DNA of 64,000 nt from Nannocystis bainbridge (GCF_028368995.1 NZ_JAQNDL010000001.1:1550001-1614000); one strand, 5' to 3'; counted from the stretch's first letter, positions 8,934 through 18,088 are shown. Numbers and translations: made by a program. Notes: generated by a model from the sequence alone, not told the origin.

Positions 8934-10118
8934 TCAGTCGTCGTCCGCCTCGTCGGGGGCTGCGCGGTCGATGTGCACGTGGCTGGCGATGTCGAACAGC
9001 GACTCGACCTTCGAGCCGCCGGACGTCGCGGCGTCGGGGATCCCGTCCTCGTTGGTGTCCGGCATCTTGTCGGTCGGCGACGGCACCGCCGCGCTCGACG
9101 GATAGACCGCGCTGGGCCCCTTCTCGAGCAGGACCACGCGCGAGCGGACCGACCGCGCCGCGTTGTAGAGCCGCAGGTAGGCCGCCCGCCGGGTCGCACC
9201 TCGCATGTCCCGCTGGCCGATCGGCTGCATGTCGAGCGCGCCGCCGTGCTGGTGGTTGCTGTTGGGGACCTTGCTGCCGGCGGCCAGGTTGCGCCGCGGG
9301 TTGCGCCACCCGCTCGACACGTGGACCCGCCCGCCGTACGCCGCCTCGGTCGCGGTCAGCAGCTCGGTCATCGCCGAGTCGAGGATGAGCTGATAGTTGC
9401 CGCGCAGGTCGGCGCGGTCGGTCGCCTTGATGTGATTGCGGTAGGGCACGTGCAGCGTGAACTTGTCCCGCCACATGCGCTGGTCGACGTACTCCTGGCG
9501 GATGATGTCGCGCTCGTCCTGCGTCACCACCTCGACGATCTCGTGCGACTTGCCCCCGTGGGTGATGGTCGCCTTGATGCTGTACTGCACCGGCGGGTTC
9601 GGCTTCTTCGAGGCCGTGATCGGCCGCTGCGCATTGGTGACCTCCGGCGTGTAGTCGAAGCGGTTGCCGGTGCCGGTGCGCTTGGGGATCGTGCCGCTGT
9701 GGGTGCCGACGGGCGTGACCTCCCACGTCGCCGACGCGCCCTCCGGCGAGGCGACGCGGACGCTCAGGGTGCGGAACGACCTGCTCACGTCCTTGCCGAC
9801 CAGGAAGATGAACTTCGAGGCGACGACCCACTCTTTCTCGGAATAGCGGGTCTTCGCGGTGTACTGGCTGCGGTGCTCGAGGATGATCTGCGGCGGGCAG
9901 GTCGCACAGTCGCCGCCCGCCGGCTTGTCGCCGAGCTGCTGATCGGCGGCGGTGCCGGCGTTCTCCATCGTTTTGGAGAAGCGATTCGTCTGGCCCTGGA
10001 CCGGCTCCGGCGACACGGCCCGACCGGTGAAGCTGCCGGGCTGGCCCGAGGTGTTCGGGTTCAGCAGGTCCCACGTGAACCGCGGCGCGGTCAGTCCATT
10101 GTTCCCGGTTCCGCTCAT
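8934..10118 (-). CDS. Type VI-associated M15-type peptidoglycan peptidase (effector candidate)
   Basis: 394 residues. The last third carries the M15/Hedgehog-fold zinc site: SGWR (269-272), SNHQHGGALD matching SxHxxGxAxD (H289, D296), and HVHID (H382). Known relatives are DD- or LD-carboxypeptidases that cut cell-wall peptides. Residues 60-240 contain two Cys close together (CATC) and an Ig-like beta region. There is no signal peptide, which fits delivery by a secretion machine rather than Sec export. It sits 27 bp behind the DUF4123 adaptor and 1 bp before a small gene. It is probably a second effector that attacks the target's peptidoglycan. Confidence 0.75.
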   Translation of the reverse strand: MSGTGNNGLTAPRFTWDLLNPNTSGQPGSFTGRAVSPEPVQGQTNRFSKTMENAGTAADQQLGDKPAGGDCATCPPQIILEHRSQYTAKTRYSEKEWVVASKFIFLVGKDVSRSFRTLSVRVASPEGASATWEVTPVGTHSGTIPKRTGTGNRFDYTPEVTNAQRPITASKKPNPPVQYSIKATITHGGKSHEIVEVVTQDERDIIRQEYVDQRMWRDKFTLHVPYRNHIKATDRADLRGNYQLILDSAMTELLTATEAAYGGRVHVSSGWRNPRRNLAAGSKVPNSNHQHGGALDMQPIGQRDMRGATRRAAYLRLYNAARSVRSRVVLLEKGPSAVYPSSAAVPSPTDKMPDTNEDGIPDAATSGGSKVESLFDIASHVHIDRAAPDEADDD

Positions 10119-10145
10119 CGCCCCACCACCCGTCCCGGCGCGCGC

Positions 10146-11264
10146 CTATGCATGATCGAGCCTCGCCAGCGCGCGCGGCGTCTCGTAGAGCACCGCCTCG
10201 AGGTGACGCAAAAAATCGCCTCGCTGATCGGCGGTGAGCACCGGCGCGACGGTCTGAAGCACCCGCGGGTCGTAGAAGCGAAAGAACACCCGGTGCGCCT
10301 CGCCCTCGAGGTCGATCATCAAGAAGCGCCGCAGTTGCCTGCGCACGACCTCGAACTCGGCCCCGCTGACGACGAACACGCCCCACGCCTCGCCCCAGCC
10401 CTCGCCGACGAGCCGCTCGAGCAGACCGGAGCCGCGCCCGAGGCGGACCAGGTACGGCGCGACGTCGTCGTGCGCGCGGCCCTGCTCGCCGTCGTAGAGC
10501 GAGGCGTATGGATCGACGCTCTCCTCGACGAGCTCGAGCGGGCGGTCGGCGCGAGCGGCGTCGACGATCGCGTACAGCGTGCCGGCGTCGCGCAGGCCCT
10601 GGAGCTGCGCGAGGGCGCGCAGCGCCGCCTCGCCGGGGTTCGGCGGCGCGGGCGGCTGCGTGAAGTCCTCGACGAGGAAGCGATACGTGGTGCGCCCGGC
10701 CTGCATCCACCCGCGGTTGGCCAGCTCGCCGGTCCAGCACGGCTCGCCGCCGACGCTGATGCGGTGCGGATCGATCGCCTGCACGTGAGCACAGACGCCG
10801 TCCCAGACGACGCTGAATTGCGGCGAGCCTGCCCGGTCGCCGTGGACCACGAAGTCGGCCTCGGCGGTGCCGACGGTGCGCGCGACCCCGGGCACGAGCA
10901 CCAGCTTGCGGAAGCCCTCGCGCCCCGACCACACCTGCAAGATCCCGCGACGCCGCCGCGCCGGACCGGGCGCGAGCACGTCGTAGCGCGCGAACGTGTA
11001 GTCGAGCTCCCCGAGCCAGTCGGCGTATTCGGGGTCGGTGTCGGCGAACTCGCGCACGCCGAGCGGGCCGAGGCCCGTGCGCCCGCGATCGTCGGGGTGC
11101 GGCACGCGACCGCGGGCGGTCGCGCCGGCCATGAACTCGAGCTGATCCTCGATCTGCCGCAGCAACGGCCAGCGCGCCGGCTCGTAGGCCCGCGTGCGCG
11201 CGCGGGCCTCCGCCAGCACCTCGGCGAAGGCGTCGCGCGACGTGATGCGCATCAGCCCGGGCAC
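10146..11264 (-). CDS. DUF4123-domain type VI effector adaptor
   Basis: 372 residues. The C-terminal half has DUF4123 hallmarks: LYAIVDAAR, YASLYDGE, APYLVRL, a Trp-rich GEGWGEAWGVFV, and a final FFRFYDPRVL. Proteins with this domain (Tap/TEC) load effectors onto VgrG-PAAR spikes. The N-terminal ~150 residues (with GRTGLGPLGVREFADTDPEY) form an extra domain I cannot name. The GTG start lies 3 bp after the PAAR-toxin stop; an ATG four codons inside is an alternative. Its place between a PAAR-toxin and a peptidase supports a role in loading one or both. Confidence 0.85.
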   Translation of the reverse strand: MPGLMRITSRDAFAEVLAEARARTRAYEPARWPLLRQIEDQLEFMAGATARGRVPHPDDRGRTGLGPLGVREFADTDPEYADWLGELDYTFARYDVLAPGPARRRRGILQVWSGREGFRKLVLVPGVARTVGTAEADFVVHGDRAGSPQFSVVWDGVCAHVQAIDPHRISVGGEPCWTGELANRGWMQAGRTTYRFLVEDFTQPPAPPNPGEAALRALAQLQGLRDAGTLYAIVDAARADRPLELVEESVDPYASLYDGEQGRAHDDVAPYLVRLGRGSGLLERLVGEGWGEAWGVFVVSGAEFEVVRRQLRRFLMIDLEGEAHRVFFRFYDPRVLQTVAPVLTADQRGDFLRHLEAVLYETPRALARLDHA

Positions 11265-11267
11265 GCC

Positions 11268-12287
11268 TCAGCCCTCCGCCGACGGGTGGAACTTGCGCGG
11301 GATCATCACCTGCGTCGCCCCGCCCGGGCAATACACCGCCACCAGCGTGCCCGCGCGCGCATCCTTGAGCGACCAGTCGTCGACGATCGGCGCCGCCGTG
11401 CTCTGCAGGCCGAGCGCGGGCTCGTCGAACGCGACCTCGCGCGGCTCGCGGAGCAGCGGCGGCGGGCCCGGCTTGCCGTCGACGTAGCCGTAGCTCATCG
11501 GCGACACGCCGACCTGCTCCGGCGTGATCGAGGGGTCGAGCGTGAAGTACTGGCCGACGCCGGCGCCGGGGATCGATCTCTGGTGCATCGTCTTGCCGGC
11601 GAACGAGCGCACGATCACCGGCTGCTCGAGGTCGATGCCCTTGATGTGCGAGAGGATCTCGCTCGGCTTGACGGTGTCGGGGGTGTGGGCGGCGTAGAAC
11701 TGATAGGCGACCGCGTAGCGGGCCTGCATCCGCGCCTCCGACAGCCCGTCGTCGCTGTCGAGCATGCCGGCGAGCTCGTGCTTGGTGAAGTCGAGGTCGG
11801 CGAACGCGTCGCGCCCCGATCGCGCGCCCACCGGCGCCTCGTCGTCGAGGGTGACCGTCTCGGGGTCGGGCGCGTCGGGCGTGGCCGAGTCGTCGCGGCT
11901 GTCGTACTCCCGGCGCTTGCGCTCGCACTCCTCACAAAAGGGCGTGCCGAGCTTGGCCGCCTCGCGGAACACGAAGCTCTGCGTCGAGTCGCCGATCACC
12001 ACAGTCGGGCAGCCGTCGACGATCCGATCGCCGCCGATGTGGACCGCCGGATCGGTGCGGCGCGCCGCCTGGCGGTGATTGATCAGCACCGTCGCCGAGC
12101 CCTGCTGGATGCGGTCGCTCGGCCCGACCGGGAAGCACACCACGCTGTCGTCCTTGCGCGCGGCCGGCAGGAAGCCGACGATCACGTCGGCGCTGCCGCT
12201 GAAGATCGGGCCGCCGACGTGCGGTACGGGGCCGGGCTCGACCTTCGGGCAGACGTGCGAGTCGCTGATACGGGCGGCGTCGGGCAT
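11268..12287 (-). CDS. PAAR-repeat protein with C-terminal toxin domain (Ntox46-like)
   Basis: 339 residues from the ATG at 12287. This start gives the usual PAAR beginning MPDAARISDSHVCP; a TTG nine codons upstream is also open. Residues 1-100 form the PAAR spike tip (PHVGGPI, INHRQAARRTDP, GCPTVVIGD). An acidic linker follows. From about residue 165 the segments ILSHIKGIDLEQPV, GVGQYFTLDP, LQSTAAPIVDDWS and CPGGATQ match my memory of polymorphic toxin type 46. Conserved R, ST and late Q positions would suit an ADP-ribosyltransferase-like fold, but that is inference. It would be carried on a VgrG tip into rival cells. First gene of the cassette; divergent from the pseudokinase gene. Confidence 0.77.
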   Translation of the reverse strand: MPDAARISDSHVCPKVEPGPVPHVGGPIFSGSADVIVGFLPAARKDDSVVCFPVGPSDRIQQGSATVLINHRQAARRTDPAVHIGGDRIVDGCPTVVIGDSTQSFVFREAAKLGTPFCEECERKRREYDSRDDSATPDAPDPETVTLDDEAPVGARSGRDAFADLDFTKHELAGMLDSDDGLSEARMQARYAVAYQFYAAHTPDTVKPSEILSHIKGIDLEQPVIVRSFAGKTMHQRSIPGAGVGQYFTLDPSITPEQVGVSPMSYGYVDGKPGPPPLLREPREVAFDEPALGLQSTAAPIVDDWSLKDARAGTLVAVYCPGGATQVMIPRKFHPSAEG

Positions 12288-12478
12288 GCGTGCGAGCGCC
12301 GACCAGCGTAACAAAATCCTGCCACGCGCGGCGCGCGGCGCTCCGTGGCGGATCGACTGTCACTGCCATCATGCGATCCACGGGTCGGCGAATGCGTGAA
12401 TGACGATATCGCGCGGCGCGAATTCGCCGGAAACAATGGACAGAGGCCGCCTGTCGCGGGCAAGATGCGAGGTCCTCC

Positions 12479-15319
12479 GTGCCCGATCCCTTCTCGCCGC
12501 GTGTGGGCGACCGTGTCCGCGATCGCTATGAGCTGATGACTCCGTTGCGCGCCGGCGGCCCGGCGCAGGTGTTCATGGCCGTCGATCACCAGGCCGGACG
12601 CGAGGTCGAGCTCACCTTGTTCGATCCCGCGTGCGCCGGCGCCGACGCGTGGGCCGGCTTCGCCCGGGTCATCATCGCCGCCACCGCGGCCAAGATCCCG
12701 GGCCTCGTGCTGCCGCGCGGCGTCACCCGCACAGCGCCGACCCCGCCCTCGTGCCTCGCCGACCCGCAGATGGCGCGCGGCCTCGATCGCCGCGCCGAGC
12801 AGGGCCCCACGCCGTGGCGGCGCGCCCTGCAGCTGTGCGAGCGCGTGGCGGAGATCGTCGAGCGCGCGCACGCGGCCACCGGCGCGGCCCACCGCGCGCT
12901 GACCTCGGCGCGCTGCGTCGTCACGGCGCGCGAGGAGGTCAAGGTCCTCGATTTCGGGATCGCCGAGCTCGCGCCGGGCCACGCCGACGATTCACCGTAC
13001 CGCGCGCCCGAGCAGCAACAGGCCGCCGGCGGCCCGCCCAGCGACGTCTATGCAATCGGCGTGATGCTCCACGAATTGCTCACCGGCCAGCGCGCGCCCG
13101 CGGGTCCGCTGCCGCCGTGGAGCCCGCCCGCCGACGCGCCCCCCGAGCTCGCGGAGCTGCTGACGCGCGCCACCGCCATCGCTCCCGAGCACCGCCACCC
13201 CGATCCGGCCGCGCTGCGGACCGCCATGCGCGCGGTGCTCGACGCCGACGCCAAGGCCGCCGCCGCCAGGGCCGTCGCCGAGGCCGAGGCCGCCGAGGCC
13301 AGGGCCGTCGCCGAGGCCAAGGCCGCCGAGGCCAGGGCCGCCGAGGCCAAAGCTGCCGAGGAGAGGGCCGCGGCTGCGCCGGTGCGCGAGGCGACCGTCG
13401 AGCTGCCGCTGCCCGGAGGCAGCAACCTGTCCGCAAAGCCATCCGATCTGCCGCGCCTCGCGGGCGGCGCCGACCTGTCCGCCCGGCCCGCCGATCCGCC
13501 GCTGCTCGCGAGCGGCGCCGACCTGCCCGCGCGGCCATCCGCCGCCCCGGCCGAGCCGCTGCTGGGCGGGACCAACCTGTCCGCGAGGACACCCCCGGCC
13601 CCGCCGCCGCCGCCCCCGCTGCGAGATGTCAGTCTGTCCGAACGGACAGTCGAACTCCCGCTCCCGCCCGACTCCTCGCCGGCCCGCGCCGACCTGTCCT
13701 CCGGGACATCCGCAGCGCCTCCCGAGCCGCGGCCCTCGCAGTCGAGCGCGTCACTCGCCTCCTCGTCCGGCTCGCGCCTCGCCGGCGACCCATCGGCCTC
13801 CGCCTCGTCCTCGTCGCTGTCCGGCTCACGCTCGCGCGGATCAACCTCGCCGTCGCGCGCCCACCCGACGATCGCCCCGGATGATTCGTCATCTTCGTCG
13901 CTGTCCGGCTCGCGCTCGCGCGGATCGACCTCGCCGTCGCGCGCGCACCCGACGATCGCCCCGGATGATTCATCGTCCTCACGCTCGCGGGCTTCGATCG
14001 CGCCAGACGACGCGTCATCCGCGTCGCAGAGCCTCCGGGCCTCGCGCTCTCACTCGACGATCGCCCCGAGTGATTCGGCGTCCGCGTCGCAGAGTCAGCG
14101 AGCCTCGCGCTCTCACTCCACCCTCGCCCCGGCGGATGCATCCTCGTCGCAGAGCCTCCGGGTCTCGCGCTCACACCCGACGATCGCCCCGGGTGATTCC
14201 TCCTCCTCGCTCGGCCGCGCGTCCGTCCCTGGCTCCGCCTCGCCGTCGCGCTCGCACCCCACGCTCTCCTCCGCGTCCTCCTCGTCGCTCCAGCGCCCGC
14301 GCGGCTCGGCCTCGCCGTCCCGCTCGCACCCGACGCTCGCCGCCGAGTCCTCCGCCTCGTCCCTCCAGCGCCCCCGCGGCTCGGCCTCGCCGTCGCGCTC
14401 GCACCCCACGCTGTCCGCCGAATCCTCCGCCTCCACGCGTCCGCGCCCGCCCGGCGCCCCGCCCACGCGGGCCTACCCGACCCTCGCGTCCGCGCAGGCC
14501 CAGGCCGCCGCGTCCTCGTCCTCGCTGTCGCGGCCGCGACCCCCGGGCGCCCCCCCGTCGCGCTCCTACCCGACCCTCGCCCCGTCCGCCTCGCCGCCGC
14601 CGGTCCCCGCGGACCGCACCGAGGTGCTCGCCCACAGCGCCATCGTCGCGGCCGAGCGCGCCCGCACCGGCGCCCACCCGCCGGTGCCCGCCGCCGACAA
14701 GACCGAGGTCACCCCGCGACGCTCCGTGCGCGGCCTGCCCGACGGCTCGCGCGGCGCCGCGGCCTCGGGCGCGGCGTGGCGACGCGACGCCGTCGCCCAA
14801 TCCTCGGTCCTCGCGCCCGGCGATTCGACCGTCATCGCCCCGGCGCCCGATGCAGCCTCGACCGAGGAAATGCCGGTACCCGCATTCGCCCGCGCGCCGC
14901 GAGGCCACGTCGATCCGCCGACCACGTCCTTGCCGGTACCCCCATTCTCGACGCAGGGCCGCCACGTCGATCCGCCGACCGATCAGATCGCGGTGCCCGC
15001 CTTCGCCGACGCGACGCAGATGCTGCACGCCGACGATCTGCTGCTGCCGCCGGCCCCGGTGAGCGATCCGGACGCCACACGGATCTGGCGCCGACCGCCG
15101 GACCCGAGCGAGGTCGAGCCGGCCGCCCGCGCGCCCGAGTCGACGATGATGCTGCCCACCACCGGGGAGACCGTCGTGCACCGGCCAGAACCTGTCCCTC
15201 GGGCCAGGTCATTGCTGGCCGAGTTCGCCAGCTGGTCCCTGCGCAAGAAGCTGCTCGCCGTCAACGTCGCGTTCGCGCTGCTCATCTTGATCGGCGCGCT
15301 GGCAGCGGTCGCCTGCTGA
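12479..15319 (+). CDS. Membrane-anchored pseudokinase with long Ser/Pro/Arg repeat region
   Basis: 946 residues, GTG start behind a GAGGT site. Residues 12-235 have a Ser/Thr-kinase outline (DFG at 158-160, YRAPEQ, SDVYAIGVMLHELLTG), but key residues are lost: the beta-3 Lys position is Thr46 (VELTLF), and HRDLKPxN has become HRALTSAR, so the catalytic Asp is Ala140. It should bind rather than phosphorylate. Next come an Ala/Glu/Lys helical stretch, six 16-20-residue repeats starting with NLSA/DLSA, about ten Ser-rich units ending in HPTIAP or HPTL, and a single C-terminal membrane helix. Likely a scaffold whose tail is phosphorylated by other kinases. Divergent from the effector cassette. 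Confidence 0.8.
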   Translation: MPDPFSPRVGDRVRDRYELMTPLRAGGPAQVFMAVDHQAGREVELTLFDPACAGADAWAGFARVIIAATAAKIPGLVLPRGVTRTAPTPPSCLADPQMARGLDRRAEQGPTPWRRALQLCERVAEIVERAHAATGAAHRALTSARCVVTAREEVKVLDFGIAELAPGHADDSPYRAPEQQQAAGGPPSDVYAIGVMLHELLTGQRAPAGPLPPWSPPADAPPELAELLTRATAIAPEHRHPDPAALRTAMRAVLDADAKAAAARAVAEAEAAEARAVAEAKAAEARAAEAKAAEERAAAAPVREATVELPLPGGSNLSAKPSDLPRLAGGADLSARPADPPLLASGADLPARPSAAPAEPLLGGTNLSARTPPAPPPPPPLRDVSLSERTVELPLPPDSSPARADLSSGTSAAPPEPRPSQSSASLASSSGSRLAGDPSASASSSSLSGSRSRGSTSPSRAHPTIAPDDSSSSSLSGSRSRGSTSPSRAHPTIAPDDSSSSRSRASIAPDDASSASQSLRASRSHSTIAPSDSASASQSQRASRSHSTLAPADASSSQSLRVSRSHPTIAPGDSSSSLGRASVPGSASPSRSHPTLSSASSSSLQRPRGSASPSRSHPTLAAESSASSLQRPRGSASPSRSHPTLSAESSASTRPRPPGAPPTRAYPTLASAQAQAAASSSSLSRPRPPGAPPSRSYPTLAPSASPPPVPADRTEVLAHSAIVAAERARTGAHPPVPAADKTEVTPRRSVRGLPDGSRGAAASGAAWRRDAVAQSSVLAPGDSTVIAPAPDAASTEEMPVPAFARAPRGHVDPPTTSLPVPPFSTQGRHVDPPTDQIAVPAFADATQMLHADDLLLPPAPVSDPDATRIWRRPPDPSEVEPAARAPESTMMLPTTGETVVHRPEPVPRARSLLAEFASWSLRKKLLAVNVAFALLILIGALAAVAC
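13424..13718 (+). repeat. Six in-frame copies of the 14-nt repeat inside the pseudokinase gene
   Basis: Units start at 13424, 13472, 13520, 13574, 13631 and 13691. Each has the form (A/G)(A/G)(C/T)CTGTCC plus four or five bases and then (G)(A/C)CA(C/T)C 14 nt later, the same layout as the intergenic arrays. All six are in the same codon phase and encode short LSA-R/K-P or LSERT-like motifs separated by Pro/Ala-rich stretches. Confidence 0.6.
13805..14445 (+). repeat. Tandem Ser/Arg/Pro-coding repeats
   Basis: About ten degenerate coding units of roughly 60-90 bp. The first two share SLSGSRSRGSTSPSRAHP almost base for base. Later units end in HSTIAPSD, HPTIAPGD or HPTLSAES. This suggests slippage or unequal crossing-over, and many Ser and Thr phosphoacceptors. 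Confidence 0.85.
15189..15216 (+). repeat. Juxtamembrane coding copy of the 14-nt repeat (pseudokinase)
   Basis: ACCTGTCC and GGCCAGGT face each other with a 14-nt unit spacing and encode PVPRARSLL just before the membrane helix. A nearly identical block lies at 45410-45437 in another kinase, encoding PVPKARSLP in the same position relative to its membrane segments. Confidence 0.5.
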
Positions 15320-15334
15320 GACCCGCGCCCCGCG

Positions 15335-17653
15335 TCAGCCCTTGTTCGCCGGGGTGCGCGACGCCAGCGAGGCGACCACCGCCAGCAGCTCGAGCGGCTC
15401 GACCGGCTTGGCGACGTGGTTGTTGAACCCCGCCAGCAGCGCGCGGGTGCGGTCCTCCGAGCGCGCGTAGGCCGTCAGCGCCACCGCCGGCAGGGCCCCG
15501 CCGGCCTCGCGCGGCAGCTTGCGCAGCTTCTCGAGCAGCATGTAGCCGTCCTCTCCCGGCATGCCGATGTCGGAGATGAGCACATCGGGTCGCTCCGACG
15601 CGATCTGTCGCAGCGCCTCCGCGGCCGAGCCGGCCAGCAGGACGTCGACCCCGCAGCGCTTCAGCAACATGCCGAGCATCTCGCGGGTGTCTCGCTCGTC
15701 GTCGACCACCAGCACGCGCAGCCCCGCGAGCTCGGGCGGGCAGTTCAACTCCTTCGTCGCGGGCCGGTCGGGCGGCGCCACCTCGGGCGCCTCGATCTCG
15801 CGCCGCAGCGTGACCGCCAGCGGGACCCGGACCGTGAAGCTCGCCCCGCGATCTTCGCCCTCGCTGAACACGCTGACCGTCCCGCCGTGCATCTCGACCA
15901 ACTGGCGGACGATCGACAGCCCGAGCCCGAGCCCGCCGTGGCGCCGCGTCGTCGCCCCGTCGGCCTGGCGGAACCGCTCGAACACGTGCGGCTGAAACTC
16001 GGGGGCGATGCCCTTGCCGGTGTCGGCGACCACGATCTCGACCGACGAGTCGCGCCGCTCCACCAGCACCCCCACCCGGCCGCCGCGGGGCGTGAACTTG
16101 ACCGCGTTGCTCAGCAGGTTCCACACCACCTGCTGCAGCCGCTGCGGGTCGCCCATCACCGTCGCGCCCGACGCCAGCGTGGCCTGCAGCCGGACCCCGC
16201 GGGCCTCGGCCGCCGGGCGCACCGTCTCGAGCGCCGCCTCGACGATCTCGCGGATGTTGACGGTCTGGACCTCGAGGCGCAGCTTGCCCGCGAGGATGCT
16301 GCTCACGTCGAGCAGGTCCTCGATCAGCTGGGCCTGGGCCCGCGCGTTGCGCTCGATGGTGTCGATCGCGTGGCGGCGCTGCTCGTTCGGCAAGCCGTCG
16401 AGTTGCAGCATCTGCGCCCACCCAAGGATCGAAGTCAGCGGCGTGCGCAGCTCGTGGCTGACCGTGGCCAGGAATTCGTCGCGCAGCCGGGTCGCCGTCT
16501 CGGCCTCGCGCCGGGCCGCGCTCTCGAGCGCGAACAGCTCGGCGCGGTGCGCCTCCATGCGCTTGCGCTCGCTGATGTCCTTGAACACGAGCGCCACCTG
16601 CCGCTGCTCGGCCGGGCCGGCGCGCGTGGCGTAGACCTCGAACCACCGGTTCATCGCCGGCGCGTGGTTCTCGAATCGGGCCGTCTCGCCGGTCTCGGCG
16701 ACGCGGCCGTACATGCGGAACCACGACGCGTCGAGGCCGGGCACCATCTCGCGCGCGGTCTTGCCGACGGCGCCGACCAGGCCCGTATGGGTCTCGAACG
16801 CCGAGTTGGTCTCGAGGAACCGATAATCGACGGACTCGCCGTGCTCGTCGACGATCATCTGCAGCAGGCAATAGCCGTCGTCGATCGAGGCGAACAGCCG
16901 GCGATAGCGCTCCTCGGACGCCTGCAGCGCGGCCTCGGCCTGCTCGCCGCGCTGGCTCAGCAGCCGCATCTGCGTCACCTCTTGCCCCTGCACGAGGATC
17001 CCGGTCACCTGGCCGTCGGCGTCGCGGATCGGCTGGTAGATGAAGTCGAGGTAGGCGTCGATCGAGGCCTCGCCCGGCACCGGCTGCAGCACCACTTTAC
17101 GCTGGGTGCCGAGGTACGGCTCGCCCGTGGTGTAGACGTGCTCGAGCAGCTCGTAGTAGCCCTGCCCCGCGAGCTCGGGCAGCGCCTCGCGCACGCTCTT
17201 GCCGACGACCTTGCGGTGGCCGACGAGCTGGTGATAGGCGGCGTTGGCCACCTCGAACACCATCTCGGGCCCGCGCAGGAACGCGACGAACCCTGGCGCC
17301 TGCTCGAACAGCTCGAGCGGCCGCCGCGAATCGGCGGAGGACCGCTCGGCGGCCGCGGCCGCGTCGGCGCTGCGAGCCGCGGCCCAGCGAGCCAGGGCCG
17401 CGAGGTCCCGCGGGTCGTGCGTCGCCCCGTCCGCGCCCGGCAGCGCCAGCACTGCGTCGACCAGCGCGACGACCTCGGACGCCTCGACGGAGCCGCGCGA
17501 CGGCTGCGAATCGTCGGCGCCGCGCAACGCCTGGCACAACGAGTCGAGCAAACGCGACAGTCGCTGGCCCGCGCCGCCTCGCGCGAGCCGCTGCTCGCAC
17601 GTCGTCCGTAAAAGGTCCTTCTGTCCCTCGATGAGCTCGGCCAGAGCACTCAT
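15335..17653 (-). CDS. Hybrid sensor histidine kinase (PAS-PAS-HisKA-HATPase-REC)
   Basis: 772 residues. Start ATG at 17653 behind a clear GGGAGAGGG site; a longer open frame upstream lacks one. Order: a helical N-terminal region, PAS 1 (about residues 130-250), PAS 2 (about 265-390, ending in the PAC motif FKDISERKRME), HisKA with HELRTP (His near residue 399), HATPase with N, G1 and G2 boxes (NLLSNAVKFTP, DTGKGI, GGLGLGLSIV), and a C-terminal receiver with VVDDE and phospho-Asp in SDIGMPG (about residue 693). No membrane segment, so a cytoplasmic sensor with internal phosphotransfer. It converges with the pseudokinase gene, leaving only 15 bp between stops. Confidence 0.92.
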   Translation of the reverse strand: MSALAELIEGQKDLLRTTCEQRLARGGAGQRLSRLLDSLCQALRGADDSQPSRGSVEASEVVALVDAVLALPGADGATHDPRDLAALARWAAARSADAAAAAERSSADSRRPLELFEQAPGFVAFLRGPEMVFEVANAAYHQLVGHRKVVGKSVREALPELAGQGYYELLEHVYTTGEPYLGTQRKVVLQPVPGEASIDAYLDFIYQPIRDADGQVTGILVQGQEVTQMRLLSQRGEQAEAALQASEERYRRLFASIDDGYCLLQMIVDEHGESVDYRFLETNSAFETHTGLVGAVGKTAREMVPGLDASWFRMYGRVAETGETARFENHAPAMNRWFEVYATRAGPAEQRQVALVFKDISERKRMEAHRAELFALESAARREAETATRLRDEFLATVSHELRTPLTSILGWAQMLQLDGLPNEQRRHAIDTIERNARAQAQLIEDLLDVSSILAGKLRLEVQTVNIREIVEAALETVRPAAEARGVRLQATLASGATVMGDPQRLQQVVWNLLSNAVKFTPRGGRVGVLVERRDSSVEIVVADTGKGIAPEFQPHVFERFRQADGATTRRHGGLGLGLSIVRQLVEMHGGTVSVFSEGEDRGASFTVRVPLAVTLRREIEAPEVAPPDRPATKELNCPPELAGLRVLVVDDERDTREMLGMLLKRCGVDVLLAGSAAEALRQIASERPDVLISDIGMPGEDGYMLLEKLRKLPREAGGALPAVALTAYARSEDRTRALLAGFNNHVAKPVEPLELLAVVASLASRTPANKG

Positions 17654-18088
17654 GCTGCCCTCTCCCTGTCGTTTGCTGGGGTTTTGGCCAGGGGGCCGCT
17701 CGCTCGTAGCAAAAAACAGCGAAGAAAACATCTTCTGGCAGGGCCTGCACCGCCCGGGGCGCAGGTTACGCGGCGAGCGCGACGGATTGCAGGCACGAAG
17801 ACCCCGTGACCCGCGACGGCGAGCGCGCCGCCCCCTGAATCACTGGACGACGCGAAGGTCCCGGCTCGACGCCTGTCGTGCTCAGCAGTGAAGCGGCAGC
17901 GCCGAAGCGCCCGTGGCGGGCCATTGTCGCAAGCCTCGGGCCGCTCCCCATCTCGACGACCAGCGCGATCGAGCTGCGCGCGAACAGACCGGCCGCGCCC
18001 GCTGCACGTCGTCGCCGCCGTCGTCGCGCGCGACCGGGCGGACACCTGTCAACCTGCACGTAATGGCCGCTGCGCCCGGGATCGCAGC
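17654..18088. other. Gene-free stretch upstream of the histidine kinase
   Basis: About 435 bp between the start of the histidine kinase gene and the repeat array behind the dehydrogenase gene. Open frames here lack start signals and read as Arg/Ala/Pro-rich noise. It must hold the kinase promoter, but I see no recognisable element besides the kinase ribosome-binding site. Confidence 0.5.

Noticed and set aside
8931..12311. Very long open frame (over 1100 codons) on the plus strand opposite the effector cassette
   Set aside because: It is antisense to five genes with recognisable motifs and reads as Arg/Ala/Val-rich noise; high GC makes such frames common.
13805..14445. Repeats that might be mistaken for a CRISPR array
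   Set aside because: Units vary in length and sequence, keep codon phase and encode Ser-rich peptides; no unique spacers or cas genes.
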